Below are positions 1 through 13,500 of a stretch of 64,000 nucleotides of DNA, in pieces. Under the pieces are notes generated by a model that was not told where the DNA came from, did not search any database, and saw nothing but the letters and a program-made list of their open reading frames with translations. The first letter of the stretch is position 1, and each line of letters opens with the position of its first letter. The translations under genes were made by a program, and so were the position numbers. This DNA comes from Bactrocera neohumeralis (Eukaryota > Arthropoda > Insecta > Diptera > Tephritidae): positions 75,809,106-75,873,105 of the forward strand of contig NC_065922.1 in the NCBI RefSeq assembly GCF_024586455.1, written 5' to 3'.

Positions 1-3000
1 CTACCCTAAGCACTTAAGCACTTCCTCCTCTAAATCAAATTTATTAAAAGACCGACACTTCATTATACTCAACCTCCAGCAATCAAGCAGGATAAAGTTC
101 AAGGTCAAAAGCGCCGAGCGTGCTTGTCGTGTAATGACTCAGTAATACAGAAATCAAAATAAACGTTCGAGAAATAAATCGCTGCTATTAAATTAAAAAT
201 CAACAAAAAAATCATGTGCTGATACTGCAGAAGCAAAAAAAAATTCTTGCTCGCATAATCGACAAAAAAAGCAACAACTACAAAAAAATCCCCGCTAAAC
301 AGGCGAGCAGCAGAACAGACGAGATACACTATAGCGCTGCCCTAAACCGGTTGGAAATTTTCCATTGACTCGAACATGTGGTCTGGTCTTTTTCTCAACA
401 CTTTTTCATTCAATTCGTATTTGTTTTTTCGCCGGTTTTTTATTTATCTTCTTAAAGTTAATTTTGTTTGAATTCTTTCAGTGTGACTCGCGCACTACGC
501 GATTCGCAGCGAACTTTTGCTTCGAATGTTACATATTTGCTCGTTTTTGCATTTATTTGTTTTTCTTCCACTCTTTTTGGGCACTCATTTCATAGGAGAG
601 GCCGAGTAAGACATGTGTAAACTTATGCTGTATGCGCGAGTAAGCGCCAGCTAACAGCAGCAGCGCCGGCAGCATTTAAAATCGATCATGCGACTCGAAA
701 CACCGTCTAACTGAAGGCAGCTCAGCACGTCGGGCACATAAGACTGAAGTCGAAAGCGGACGGAAGGCCGTCAAACTCAATAAGGAATATAAGAAAATAT
801 AGCAGCCGAGAGAAATAAGTACATATGTAGAGTGAAGCATAAGGTGCCGTATTCCAAGAAGCATATCTCTTCCTAGGGGATTAACCGAAACCACATACAA
901 AGTTATGTGCATAAGGGCAAGCAACTGCAAGCGGTTGGGTTACGATAATGAACTCCGTTTCGAAAATCTGAATCACGTGGTAACTTAAGCTCAATGCGGT
1001 GCGCTGATAAGCATATGATATTGCTTCAAAGCAGAATTGAGAAATTTATATTTAGGAATTGATGGGAGAAACACTATATTTTAGAAATTCTAATATATTG
1101 GATAGTCGAAAAAGTCTTTTCGTATTTTTACATTTATACTAATAAATAAATATTTATATTATATATACATATGTATATATGTATATACATATATATATAT
1201 AGAGTGTATGTATATAGTTTCGAAATGTATAATGTATTTATAGTGAGCAAGATAACTAATACTGTAAACATGCATTTTGGGAATGAGCACATAGCCGATG
1301 CCTCGATAAGTTAATGTCAGAAATTATATACCTCCGTTCATACATAGAATAACGAAAAAAGCCACCAGCACGCACCGAAGTGTGCACATAGCCATGATGT
1401 AAGACTAACGTGCGCATACATTTTGGTACTAAAATAAACGCTGACTGCCGAGGAATGTGGCTGAGTGATCCGCAAAGCCGTAAAAAAGTGCCAAGAAGGG
1501 AGAATTGTGAAAGAATAAGTAGGGACGTCGCTCGTGTGAGTAATAATGAGGCCGAAATTTCTCCAAGTGGTGTGGCGGCGGCGGATGTTGCGGAATGTAA
1601 CTACTACTACAAATTTTCAAGCATTATGAACTAAGCTCGTTATTTTTATAATGAATGACCTTGCGTTTGAGAGCTATGCAATAACCCTACTGGCGAACTA
1701 TCGGTTAAATCAATCCGAAAAATCTAACCGAAACTCTTGTGCACAGGTAATCGTTCATTACTTTCTTACTCAGAGGAGTTATGAGTTGCAATATATTGGA
1801 TTTTCGGTAATGTTGACGTGTTACAAGACGGATTGCTTTTTTATATAGCTAAAATACCCCTTTCAACCGTTAAGTAAACGCTTACATCAAAAGCGGCTGG
1901 TAGCTATAATTTATCCTTTAAAAAGGTTTCTCAAAAGTTTAAGAACGTAAAAATCTGTACATCATGTATGTATGTATGTAGTCCAAATATCGTCACGTCT
2001 TGTGAGGAATTTATCAATTTACCAAACGAATTAAAGTCGCTAAGTACAAGCACTTGCTAACAGTTTAAGCAAACGTGTCAACGACTGCAAAATAATTTCC
2101 AGAAATTTCTAAGGTGCTCAACCAAAGAACAACCATGTAGACAGAAATTTGAGTTGCCGCTGGTCTCTCTCCTTCAATACTATTACGGAAAAAGAAGAGT
2201 TCGGCCTAAAAGGAGCCGAGTATAGCAGACAAAATAGTATAAAACATAACTTCACACCTCCATTTATGAATGTAGGCATACGAATGTGGAAAATAATGCA
2301 GCCGAGAAATTCAGATGAATGAGCTATAAACTACGCTCAAATCGGCAAGTAAATCAAAGAGCAGGCGTAGAGATGTACTTTAAACCTACATATACATGAA
2401 ACTAAGCCAGCCTGCATAGACTTGCTAAGCTAGCAAGCGAGCCCACGACGTACGACCGACCGCTTTCGTTAAGAGTAGTCATCGGAGAATATATGAACTA
2501 CGTACTATATGTATTATGTATGCGTTTAATGTGGAGAAAAGCAAGAAGAGGCTGCCAGCTTTGCTGCCTTTTTACTGCCAGTCACTAGACTTATTGGCCA
2601 AAATTCGAGCGTACATACATACAGGTAAAAATCAACGAACAGGTATAAAAGGCAGTAACTTAAAAAAGAGCCATTTCGACATGGCAAAAAAAGGCGAAAT
2701 AAATAAATAGAAAGAAACCGGTTCAAATTCGCAAAAATCGCTAGAGCGCGCAGTAAAAAGTGGTTGAGGAGAAGCGTGAGCAGGTCATAATGTTGCGAAA
2801 ATTTTCCATTGATAAAATTTGTTTTTTGCTTTTGTTGTTGACTTTTTGTTAGAGTGCATATCAGCACTTCAAATTTGAAATGGCTTGTGACAGCAGCGAA
2901 GGAGGTTAATAACTCTTATGCGGCTATGCAATTGGGTAAAAATTATGGACCAAAAAAAAAACGATAAAATGCAGCAATTGAAGTTTGTGAATACAACACT

Positions 3001-4190
3001 AATTAACAGTTAACGCATTTTCATGAAATCGTATTTTTATAACTTCAGCAAATTAATAGCGTTCATTGTATTCAAAAATGCACAACATATCGAAAATCGA
3101 TAACTGCCAGTAGAGTAGCAACAATAAATATGCATATTTACTGATTAAGACACGTTCTGACAACTTTTACGAATTCATTTGTTTTTTTTTTCTTAATATA
3201 ACATGTTTATATGAATAATTCCAGGCATTGCGAAAAATTGAAAAAAAAAAAAAAAAAAACGCGAAATGCAAATTCAATAAAATGAAGAGTCATATTAGAG
3301 AGTGCTGCTATAGTCTATGGAGAGGAAGTCGTATCGCTAAGTGGAAGCACGACTTTTTCAAAGTGGTGAGCGGGTAGGTGGGCGCGACCGATGCTTGTTG
3401 GAGGCGTTAAGAGCAGCAGCTGCTTGTGGCGGCTGCTTTTGCTGTTTAATTCAATTAAAATTTGATTGGCGCGTGTTATTCAAGTGTTTGATTACAAAAA
3501 CAATTACACAAACAATAACAACAACATACACTTTATAAAAAAAAATTTGCTCTTTTTGTGCGAATAAAAAATAGGTTAAGTAGAGTATTTGCGAACTTTT
3601 TGTCATTGAGCTTCGGCGCTAACTGCTGCTCAGCTGCGACTGTGTGAAAGCGAGCAATGCTGAGGAGCTAGCAAATTTTTTGCAAAAAGCTAATTTATTT
3701 TCGAATTTTCAGCAATTAGGCAAAGTGTATTCGAATTTTGTTGTTGAAAATTAATTTTTTTTAATTTTGTTGAAAAGTATAAACATTATTTAAGTTTTTT
3801 TGCAAAAAAACAAATTTCTTTTCGAATTTGAAGGGGTTTTCAAACTTTATCAGAATTTTTTTTGGAAAATTATATTTTCTCCACTTTTTTGAAAAGTATA
3901 AACATTATTTAAGTTTCTTTTTGCAAAATTCAAAAATTCTTTTCGTATTTTTAGAAATTTTTGAAAATGTCTTAAAAACATTTTTTTGAAAATTTGACTT
4001 TCAGAATTTAAAGCTCCCGATTTATCAGTCTGTTTTTAATTTTTTTCAATTTCATGTTTCTTTAATGTTCGTTTTCGTTGCATTTTTATTTAGTGATATA
4101 TTTTTTTCATATCGATTTCGTTTTTCTGATGCAAAAATTTAATATTTTTTGTTTTTTAATTACCCAAAACATCTAAATGCTTGAAAAATT
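1..4190 (-). other. sgg large intron, distal part; no gene recognised
   Basis: AT-rich non-coding DNA, inferred to be intron downstream of the first sgg coding exon. It holds a GC-richer strip at about 600-960, a TA/TATG microsatellite at about 1155-1215, a TATG run near 1968-1980 and poly-T/poly-A runs near 3182 and 3240. Short open frames show no recognisable protein and no codon structure. A 119-bp tandem duplication at about 3690-3960 is listed separately. Confidence 0.5.
3690..3960. repeat. diverged tandem duplication, offset 119 bp
   Basis: A 27-base block beginning tgaaaagtataaacattatt occurs at 3771-3797 and again at 3890-3916 with no mismatch, each followed by a T-run and tgcaaaa. 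Flanking sequence is also partly alike (cgaatttt upstream of both). This is a local duplication inside the AT-rich intron; no function is implied. Confidence 0.6.
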
Positions 4191-5165
4191 TCCCAAAATA
4201 GCGCAGCAAATGTGCTGCTACTATTCGTCGTCGTTTGAAACGTACAAATTTTCACGTATCTACTATATTTTTGTCGGCCGCACTTTTTACTTTTTCTTCC
4301 TTCGCTTTTTTCGCTTTTGATGGAATTTCAAATGCGGACGACGTTGTTGTGCGTACGTGGTTGTATTTGAATGTAGAAAAATTTTGCTTATGCAATTTTG
4401 AATTTTACTGGAACAGACACATCGATGATCGTGAATGCGACGACGTTGACGCTTTAGATCCGTTTTCGTAATGTTTACGAAGATCGGGACGATTCAAAAA
4501 CTATTCGATTTTTGACAATCGATACTAATGGCAGAAAGTTCAATTGCTTGTTGTTGTATTTGCAAAATGACCCATTGATTTAGATTTTTTAAATTGAGTA
4601 AAACGAATTTGAATTCACTGCTGAAAAAACATCGAAACCGAAAACGCGAAATCGCTGACGAAATCGGGACCACTACCACCGATCGGAGCACGGACGGCGA
4701 CGGGGACGTATTGCTCTAGTTATATTTGTTATTGTTGTTATCGTAAAATACGAATACGAATGCGCGCACAGCTTGTTCTGCTATACTTTGGTTGGCGTTT
4801 TTAATTAACCGAATTCACACACTCACGCGTTGGTAGAAACACGAAAATACACCACTGCACACTCTGACTGCTTCGTAGCTCGTCTACAAGTAAACTAAAC
4901 TGTAAAGTGTGTGTTGGAGCGGTGACGAGCGCAAACGATGCGGGCGATGGTGTTGTTGGCGGATGGACGCAGAATCGATAGCCCACCAACCAGCGCCAAC
5001 AACTAAAAGCAAAACAACAACAGCAACAGCACAAACTAGAAAAGCAACATGAAGGAATTTGCTGTGTGCTTCGCGTTTTTTGTTGTTGTTGCGGTGTGCT
5101 GGATAACAAGTTGCCGTGGAAGTGGGGGAAAGTGAAGATCACCACGATCGCGGTTGGGAGAAGTT
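4190..5165 (-). promoter_or_regulatory. promoter/5'-exon-like island within the sgg intron
   Basis: GC content rises here relative to the surrounding DNA, with CpG-containing words such as tcggagcacggacggcgacg. Read on the minus strand it resembles a fly leader: AACAAC-rich stretches, a possible initiator around gcagtcagagtg (near 4862-4873), and A/T leader sequence after it. No open frame starting at ATG resembles a known protein. It may be an internal alternative promoter of sgg, which is known to use several promoters in Drosophila. No convincing splice donor was found, so the call is tentative. Confidence 0.3.
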
Positions 5166-8100
5166 GACACAGTGTTGCCAGATTTTCGCGCTACTTAAGT
5201 TAGAAGTTGTATAAAATTTTTCAAAAGATGTGGAAAGCTAAGCAATCTAAATTTTTCTGTTTGAAAGCTCAAAAAACTATAGAGCGTTGTATTTCGAAGC
5301 CTTTTCGCTCATAACCTCACTTCAATTTTCCAACTGTATACATAGTTTTGGACATTATTGTAAGGAATATCGAAAACCTGACAGTCTGACAACTCTGTCA
5401 GTGAGTAACTGCTCAACTTCGTGAGCACGGCTCACCTCGTGGCAGTGCGAGTTTCAACTCAGAGCATTCAAAACATAAGTGCTACAAACATAAACAATTT
5501 CTATATGTATGTATATACATATATTGCATTTGGAAGGTATTGATGAGCTCTACACTACGAACAACAAAAACAATAAATAATTGTTGTCTGAGGTGAACAG
5601 AAATTGGCAATTTAATAAAGTATGTATGTAGTTAGGGGTCGTGAAATTCAGCTTGCTTAGGTTAAAACACGTCGCAGTGTTCAACATAGAAAATAATTAT
5701 TACAAAAAACGAAACCTTAAATAAAAAAAATAAAAAATTAAATAAATAAATATAAAAAATATAAAAATAAATTTAAAACAGTAAATACATACATATATAT
5801 AAATATTAAATAAATAAAACTTAAAAATGTAAAAAAAAAATTCCGCAAAATAGGTACCAAAATTAAAATAATAAATATTAAAAAATAAATTAATAAAAAA
5901 TATGAACAAATGTAAAAATTTCAAAAACAATATTTTTTCCAAAATATGTTGTAAGCGTTCATTCAATTAGCAGCTGGGAGTTGTAAGAAGCTAACGTACG
6001 GTTTTCAGCTTTTTCTTATTTGTGTTTAATGAAATGTAACGAAAATTAATACAGAAAAAAATATTTCCGGTCTCCTGCGTGAAAAATTAATACATGGAAT
6101 TATTCAAGTATGATAGGGCATTGACAACAATAAAAACACAAAATTATGCATGCGAAAGGCAGAGACCGCTGAAAAAGTCAAAAGGGTCAGAGAGCAAACA
6201 CACGCGTATCAGAAATACAAAAAAATGCGATAGAATGGAAGACGAAAATTTTGTTGCAGTATTTCCGTACTGGACACAACAGTAGAAACAATAAAAAAAT
6301 TTAAAAAATAATACTTATAAAAAAATATATTTAAAAAAAAATAAAAAAGTAAAAAAATAAATATATAAAAAAATTTAAAAAAATATTGAAATTTTTTACA
6401 TATTAAATTTTTTTAATTTAAAAATATATAAAAAAATAATATATGAAAAATATGTAAAAAAATTATAAAAATATTGTTAACAAAATAAATACCTTATATA
6501 ACCAAGAAAACGATAGAAATTAAAAAAAAATAACTGAAACTGCACTGAAGGAATAAAAATAATAATACATAATTTAGTAAAATTGAAAAATGATTGAAAT
6601 GGCATACATACATATATATGTATGTATTTATATAATAAATATTAAAAACAAAAAAATAAATATGTAAAAACTAAACAAAAAGAAAGATTAAAAAATTATA
6701 AAAGTTTGGAAAAATAATAAAAATTACAAAACAATAATTCCGATATTGTCAAAATAAAAAATAAATAATTCCTGTTTTAACCAATTCATTTAATTTAAAA
6801 CGAAATGTCACGTAATCCGGCTCATGTCTGTCAACTTGGTATTTCTAGTTCATTGGTTTTCCCGAGCGCCTATTCTCAAGTACTCAACAACTCTAACTAA
6901 CTCTACAACTAAGAAGCCGAACGCCATCAGAAATGCTTAATTAAAATGCGAAATCAAAGCAAAACTCGGTAAAACGCTACGTGATTTCACAATTTACACA
7001 TCAGCGCGACACTTGTCAAAACGCACTGCGGCAATTTGTCGCCTTGCGCCATGCAAACGCACCTTTATATGCATTTCCGATGGAAAGACAAATAACGGCG
7101 TGTTAGATGGCCAGCGATAGGCCAAAAGACAGAAAATATGAAATAATTTAATTTTGTAAGTTTATTATTGTTGCTTCATCGAATTCCGGCAGAGTTTATG
7201 GCAAAGATATGAAATCTGTATCAATAAACCAGCAACGCCAACAAAAGATAAGCGGTGCAGGGCAATGAGGCCAAAAGCACCAAAAGAGAGTGTACACTGA
7301 TCTTTTATGCTCAGCGAGAGAGAGAGAGAGAGAGCGAGGGTAAAAAGGTAAATAACTCAACAAAGTCACGTTTAAATAAACGCACTGTTTGTTGACTGAC
7401 TCATTTTCTGCTAAGATAACACTCCAAGGCATGCGCTAAAAGCCGGCGCCAACAACAAAGGTGCTTCTGACGCTTACTTGACAAAAGAGAGAATTAACTG
7501 CGACGTAGTAACTGCTGCCGGCTGCTTTCCTAAACCTGTTGTTTGTCGAGTTGTGGGCAGGCAAATTTAGATGCCGCAACGCTGAGCCCAATTTCAAGTC
7601 AGACTATGGGGCAATCAGTCATTGACTTCGTTTTTTGTGGGTTGTTGCGGAATTTTGAAATAACTTTTTCTTTGGTTTTACTTTGAATAGGAATTTATGA
7701 ATGAAAAACTCGATGCAAAATATAAAAACTGCAGATAGAGATTTGTGATACGCACAAATACCCATAATTAATGGTATATTAATAACATATATTGAAGTAT
7801 TTCAGAAACTTGATAAGTTTTATCAATTATTTAATTGTTTTTTAAATTTATTTTACAGTTTAAGAATTTTTAACAGCTTTAGAATTAATTTTCACATCGA
7901 CATTGATGTACACCACAGCGTATGAGTAACGTGTATTGAATTCAATTATTCGCATTTTGGCAACAACGCATCACTATGCAATTTTCAATCCATTTCATCG
8001 CTTTTACAATTCATTACTATTTATTTTCATTTGACTTCTTCTGGAAATGCGAATTTCCTCAACAATTTCCTGAGCATGATTGGCTTTTGTCAACATTTGC
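5166..8100. other. AT-rich intronic DNA with low-complexity blocks
   Basis: No gene seen. Very A-rich simple sequence fills about 5700-5960 and 6285-6790 (mostly A with scattered T). A GA microsatellite lies at 7315-7334. A GC-richer strip spans about 6990-7560. Open frames here are chance readings of A- or T-rich sequence. Confidence 0.6.
7315..7334. repeat. GA dinucleotide microsatellite
   Basis: About ten uninterrupted GA units on the plus strand. (GA)n tracts can bind GAGA factor in flies, but nothing nearby confirms such a role here. Confidence 0.7.
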
Positions 8101-8168
8101 AGTGAAGCCTAAAAATATGCAATGACAAGCATGTGTGTGAGCGAAAAAATGAGCGACAATGCAATTAA

Positions 8169-8191
8169 GTGTGTGTGTGTGTATGTGTGTG
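8169..8191. repeat. GT dinucleotide microsatellite
   Basis: A GT run of about eleven units with one GTAT interruption. Confidence 0.7.
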
Positions 8192-8574
8192 ACAGCAACA
8201 GAGAGTGGAGCTGCGTATGTGTACGTATGCCATCAGTAAAAGCTCGGTCACAAAAGAAAATTGATTTTGCAACTACGAGCTTTTTTGCTTGCTTGCAAAA
8301 GATACAAATGAAAAAGAATTGTAGGAGTTGAGCGGAATACGGGAAGAATAAAAAATAAATCAATGCATGAAACTATTGTTAAATTAAAAAAAGATAAATT
8401 TGAATTAAAAAAAAATATTTCAACAAAAAAATATTTAAAAAAATTTTAACTAAAATAGATAAACAAATTTTTGAAATTAAAACAATTAAAACATTTTAAT
8501 AAAAAATTAAAACAAGAATTTTAATGAAAAAATACATTTATTAATACGAAAAATTAATTATTTAAGCTTGAAAA

Positions 8575-9115
8575 ATAATTTAATAATATTTATTATATTA
8601 AAAAAAATTTAAAATTAAAAAAAAAATAAAAAAAAAATTAGTTTAAAATTTAATTTTAACAAAAAAGAATTAAAATTAGAAAAGAAAATTTAATAAATTA
8701 AAAACGAAAACTATTAAAAAAAGAACTAAAATTATTGCAAAAAAAACTAAAACAATAATGAAATACAAAAAATATCGGAAATGGAAACAAAAACTCAAGA
8801 ATTAATATTTTTTAATAAATAAATTTTTTAATAATATTTATTATATTAAAAAAAATTAAATTAAAATAAAATTTATTAGTTTAAAAAATATTTAAATACA
8901 ATAAATATTTAAATACAATTAAAGTTAATAAAATAAAAATAAAAAAAATTTTTTAAATGTAATTTTAATAAATAAAGAAAAATTAATTAAAATAAAAACG
9001 AAAACTGTTAAATAAAAAACTAAAATTGTTACAAAAAACTAAAACATTATTGAGTAACTTAAAAACATCGGAAATGGAAACTAAAACGCAAAAATTAGTA
9101 TTTTTAATAATACTA
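8575..9115. repeat. two-copy diverged tandem duplication, ~250-295 bp
   Basis: A block starting taataatatttattatatta at 8581 recurs at 8829. Further on, aacgaaaact at 8703 recurs at 8997, followed in both copies by related sequence including atcggaaatggaaac and a shared end near tttttaataa. The offset grows from 248 to 294 bp, so the copies have diverged by insertions and deletions. No coding content is recognisable. Confidence 0.6.
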
Positions 9116-9249
9116 TTGAACCAATTAAATGTATTTTATTGTTTTTTACCGAAGACGTGCCATCGAGTGACAAATGAAAAAAAAAGTGTTGTTGCTGTTA
9201 ATTTTTTGCACAATAAATGTTTTTCATAGAAACAGTATACAAGCATTAT

Positions 9250-10860
9250 AGTACTTGTACAAATTTTCTAAAAATCACATTTTAATTTAAAAAAATCAGC
9301 AAAAAGCAATATTTTTATGAAAATTTTAAATTTGAGCCTCAAAACTTAATTCAGTTATTGAAAAATTGATGTTCAGAATAGCTTACCAGAATTTATATGT
9401 GGAGTTATTTGTATTATAAATAAAATCTTTGGGACACTTACCTGAAAAGAAGAAAAAAATTATTAATTAAATTTGATAAAAAGTAGTTTTTCAAATTTCC
9501 AATATATTTTCAAAATAAATTATTATTAATTTTTTTAATTATTATAATTATTATTAATTATTATATTTAATATTAATTATCATTAAACATTATTATAAAA
9601 CGGTATTAAGTTTGGTTTTTGAGAATTTAAACCATAGATACTACTACCCTAGCAGCCAAAACAGCTGTAGTCCAACTGGCTATCGTTCTGCGCATAAACG
9701 TGATAAAATTGCAAGTGTACGTAATAAATTTACAAAGTATTTGAGTGCGGTAGCACTTGGTCGCTATGTCAACAACGCTCACCGCTTGCGTTAGTCGCCT
9801 GGCAACTGTCATGCACTTTTGATCACACAACAACAAATACGCGCATTTGGCTGACAAGTGACATCATTCAGCCAGCGCAGCGAAGATCACCAATCAATCA
9901 GGCATTTGTCACGTATTATATCATTTGATTGGTTTTTTTGTCTTTCAATTCTATTTTTATGTTTCTTTTTCCTGCTGCCATATGAAAATGGCTTCGGATT
10001 CATCTGCATATTTTTTTCTATTCCACTTTGCAGTAAATCACGGGATAAACACTTGGGATGCGCATATTTTTAAGAAGAGTGACAAAAACTGCACACAAAC
10101 AAGGCAAAGCATTGAAAATAAAAATAATTGAAAATGAATGAAGGTATTCACAGAGCCAAATAAGTACTTTTACATTTTAGCTTATTAGTTTTTGTATTTA
10201 ATATTTTTTTAGATTTTCTTTTTAATTATTCTATATTTTTTTTAAATTTCTTCAGATTTTATATTTTTTTAATTTTTTTATTTTTTAAATTTATTTTTTT
10301 ATGTTGACGATTGTCAGAATTTTTTTTTATAATTTTTCCGATTTTTTTCAGAATTTTTTATGATCTTTTAGTTTCATTATTATTTATTTATTTGTATTTC
10401 AATTATTATTTATAATTTAAATATACTTTTTTATATATTTCTAACCCCCCTTTTCATAAGAAATTCGTTAATCAACAGTTATCGCCTATTCGAAAAGTAC
10501 TGTATATTTATAACGGCATAAATAACGTCAATTTCGTTATTTCTCTCAAATTTTCGACAATTTATCTCAAAAACAAATATACAGTTATTCGTTGCACTAA
10601 AAATTTGTTGGCTTGCGATGAAACCCATACTTTTGGCAAACAATTTTAATTGAATGATATGCGAAAATATAATGTCAGTTCGTTAATTATAATCGTGTTT
10701 ATAGATTGCTTTCGATTGAATTTTGGCATTTTGCCAGCAAGTTCAAATAATAGAGCCAAGCAGTAATCAATGCTGCGAAATGGAGGTAAATTGTGGGCTC
10801 TTATGAGTCAACATTAAAGAAATAAGTAAATAAAAGGGGAAGGTGTCTTCAACAAATCAG
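9250..10860. other. non-coding intronic DNA
   Basis: No gene recognised. A less AT-rich island at about 9640-9900 is flanked by AT simple sequence (9480-9600, 10180-10460). Open frames over the island exist on both strands and show no recognisable family, so I do not call a gene. Confidence 0.5.
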
Positions 10861-10899
10861 AGTGCAAAAAAAAAATAAGTATATAAATTAAATGTAGTA

Positions 10900-11850
10900 A
10901 ATGTAGTAGTAAAAAACATAAATAAATAAGCAAACAATATATAAAAAAAATTAATAATTAAAAAAATTAAATGAAATAAAAAATAATATTAAACAAAAAA
11001 ACAATAAACTATTTATTAAAAAAATAATAATAATAATTAAATTAAAAAAAGGAAAATAATTAAATTAAATTAATTTAATTAAAAAAATTAAGTTAAATAT
11101 TTAATTTTAAAAAATTTAGTAACAAAAACATAACTCAAAATTGAAATAAAACGTTTATAAATTAAAAAAAAAAATATATATACATAGAATATACATACAT
11201 ATGTACAATATAAAATAGTAAGAAAAAATTTAATTGAAAAAATTAAAATAAAAAATTAAAATAAAAAATAATAATAAACAAATTAGACAATAAATTAATA
11301 AAAAAATAAAAATTAATTAAAAAGAGAAATGAAATAAAATTAATTAAAAAAATTAAATTAAACAATTCGTTTTAAAAAATTAAATACAACATTTAATAAC
11401 AAAAACTTAACTTAAAATTGAAAGGAAATGTTCATAAATGAAAAAAATATAAAAAATAAATAATTAAAAAAACTAAGAACATAATTATAAAAAGTGAAAA
11501 ACGAAATTAATAATTAAAAAAATAAAATTATAAAATAGTAATGAAAAAATTAAATTAAAATATAATGATAAACAAAAAAATATTTAAAAATTAGTAAAAA
11601 AAAAAATAAAAAATGAATTAAGAAAACTAAATTGAAACAATAAATAAAATAAAATAATTGATTAAAAAAATAAAGATAAAATTTAGTAAAAACAACTGAA
11701 CTTAAAACAAAATGAAACGTTCATAAGCAAAAAAATTATAGTATTACAAAAAAATAAATCTAGAAAAGTACTAAAAACATAATTATATATAGAATATTAA
11801 AAAAACAAATCGAATAGAATTGAATATGAAATGCACATAAAAACTCGGAG
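10900..11850. repeat. AT-rich tandem repeat, ~280-bp period, three copies
   Basis: A module reading roughly tttagtaacaaaaacataac, then a ttgaaat..acgttcataaat-like end, occurs at 11115, 11392 and 11682 (offsets 277 and 290 bp). The intervening A-rich sequence contains the same kinds of words in the same order. The copies differ by many substitutions. It is more ordered than plain low-complexity sequence and looks like an old local satellite. Confidence 0.55.
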
Positions 11851-11929
11851 GAATATACATAAATAGAAACTCAAATTCGAAATCAAAAAAAAAAATTTAC
11901 ACAAAAATCAGCCTAACCCAATGAATATA

Positions 11930-13500
11930 TTTTCAATTTGCGCCAAATGGCTGCGCGTACACACATACATACATAAATATGTAGATCTTTACATATTTTG
12001 TGGAATTTTACCGATTTCAATAAGAGAAAAATGAAATTACATATATGAGCAACCGCAGGCAAAGAAAACGCGTACACGAAAAATATAGAAAACATATAGT
12101 ATTGAGAAAACACAGGTGCTACGGTGCTACTTTCTAGTGTGAATGTGAAAATGTGCAAACGGAAAACAGTGAAAATTTGCTTATGCATAATTATTCTCAA
12201 TTTTCATTTTCTTCAAATTTCACTCGAGTACAAGTGCACAAACCGCCAACGGCTGGGCTGGGCAAGACAGGGCCGGGCAGTGCTGGCGTTTTGCGGCTGC
12301 TGAGCAACACTCGCCGCAACAGAAATTTACATTTTTCTGGGTATTCAGGTATCTGGGTCAATAACACGGTACACGACTGCGGCAAGCAATTGCTGCCACA
12401 ACAGTTGCGCAGCCAAACACGACATCTCATAAACGCCGGTTGAGCGGGTGGCAGACGGCAAGCAAGCAGGTAGACAAAAGGCAGTTGGCGCTCAGATTTG
12501 CATGACCGCTGCGCTGGCGATGCGGTCTTGATATTGTGCGTTGCGGCTGCGGCACCGAAAAATCGCCATGCTGCGGCAGCACCCACAGGCAGTTTACAAT
12601 GAATGGCTGGCGGCAGCGACTTGCTTTCTCGCTTAATTTTTCACATTCAAAGCGCCATTTGCGTCATTTTCGGTGACAAACGTTAAGCATATATTGATGA
12701 GCTTGTGTAGTAACGAAAGGCCAGCGAGCGCGGACAAGATGTGCATGTGCTTCACGTTTCTTTTTTTATATTTCTTCAGTTTTTTTTTGCTTTTTGAAAT
12801 ATTATTTTTTTGCCATTTTTTTGCGATTTTTCTTTAATGATTTTTTGCCATTTTTTTTTTGTTTTTGCATTTTTGACATTTTCGCCCCCGGTTTTCTGCC
12901 GCTTTTGTGAGGTGACATTTAAAGCGAAGAAAAATGTAAATTAAAATCTAGTAGTGACGCGGCAATGTCGCACATTTTTAGCGGCAAGCAAAAGGTGTGG
13001 ACAGCATATATTTTAATTTCGTCAATGTTTTTTCAAAAACAACATGGTAAAATGTATGTATGTGTGCGTTTAGACAATTTTAAATGGCGCACGTGTATGC
13101 GTTGAGGAAAGAAATAATTAATTGCGACAAATGATCAAGCATAGTTGAAATTCTCCATTGGCTTTTGCACCTTATCACGCACACAAAACGCTCCTGCAAG
13201 AGCACAACAAAAGCAAGGCAGCTACATCTTAACATTATTTGCGATTTTGAAAAATTACGCCAAAGCAAATACAAAAACAACAGCGGTTTGCATTAGCTTT
13301 GGCTAAATTTTATAATAAATTGCATTGCTTTGCGGTGTGACATCAAAAGCGTATGAATCAGCTGTTTTACCGCAAGCTGGCGCAGTCATATGACGGTGGT
13401 TAGGCGATGAGTACAGAGTGCGAATAATGGCATTTGTCAAATAAATGTATGCACGTATGGAAAGAGTACGTGCTGGTTTAATATATTTTTGACACAAACA
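11930..13500. other. intronic DNA with a GC-richer island
   Basis: Positions 12230-12600 are clearly GC-richer and open on both strands for about 95-130 codons. Neither translation resembles a known family, and overlapping open frames on both strands are expected in GC-rich DNA. T-rich runs follow at about 12760-12880. Possible regulatory island; no gene called. Confidence 0.4.

Noticed and set aside
2655..2740. GGTTCAAATTC near 2718 considered as the T-loop of a tRNA
   Set aside because: No matching A-box at the right distance and no acceptor or anticodon stem can be paired.
5700..5966. 88-codon Phe/Ile/Tyr-rich frame resembling a membrane protein
   Set aside because: It is the antisense reading of A-rich simple sequence; such frames always look hydrophobic.
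12197..12586. 129-codon minus-strand and 96-codon plus-strand open frames over a GC-rich island
   Set aside because: Both strands are open because of composition. Neither translation resembles a protein family or shows splice continuity.
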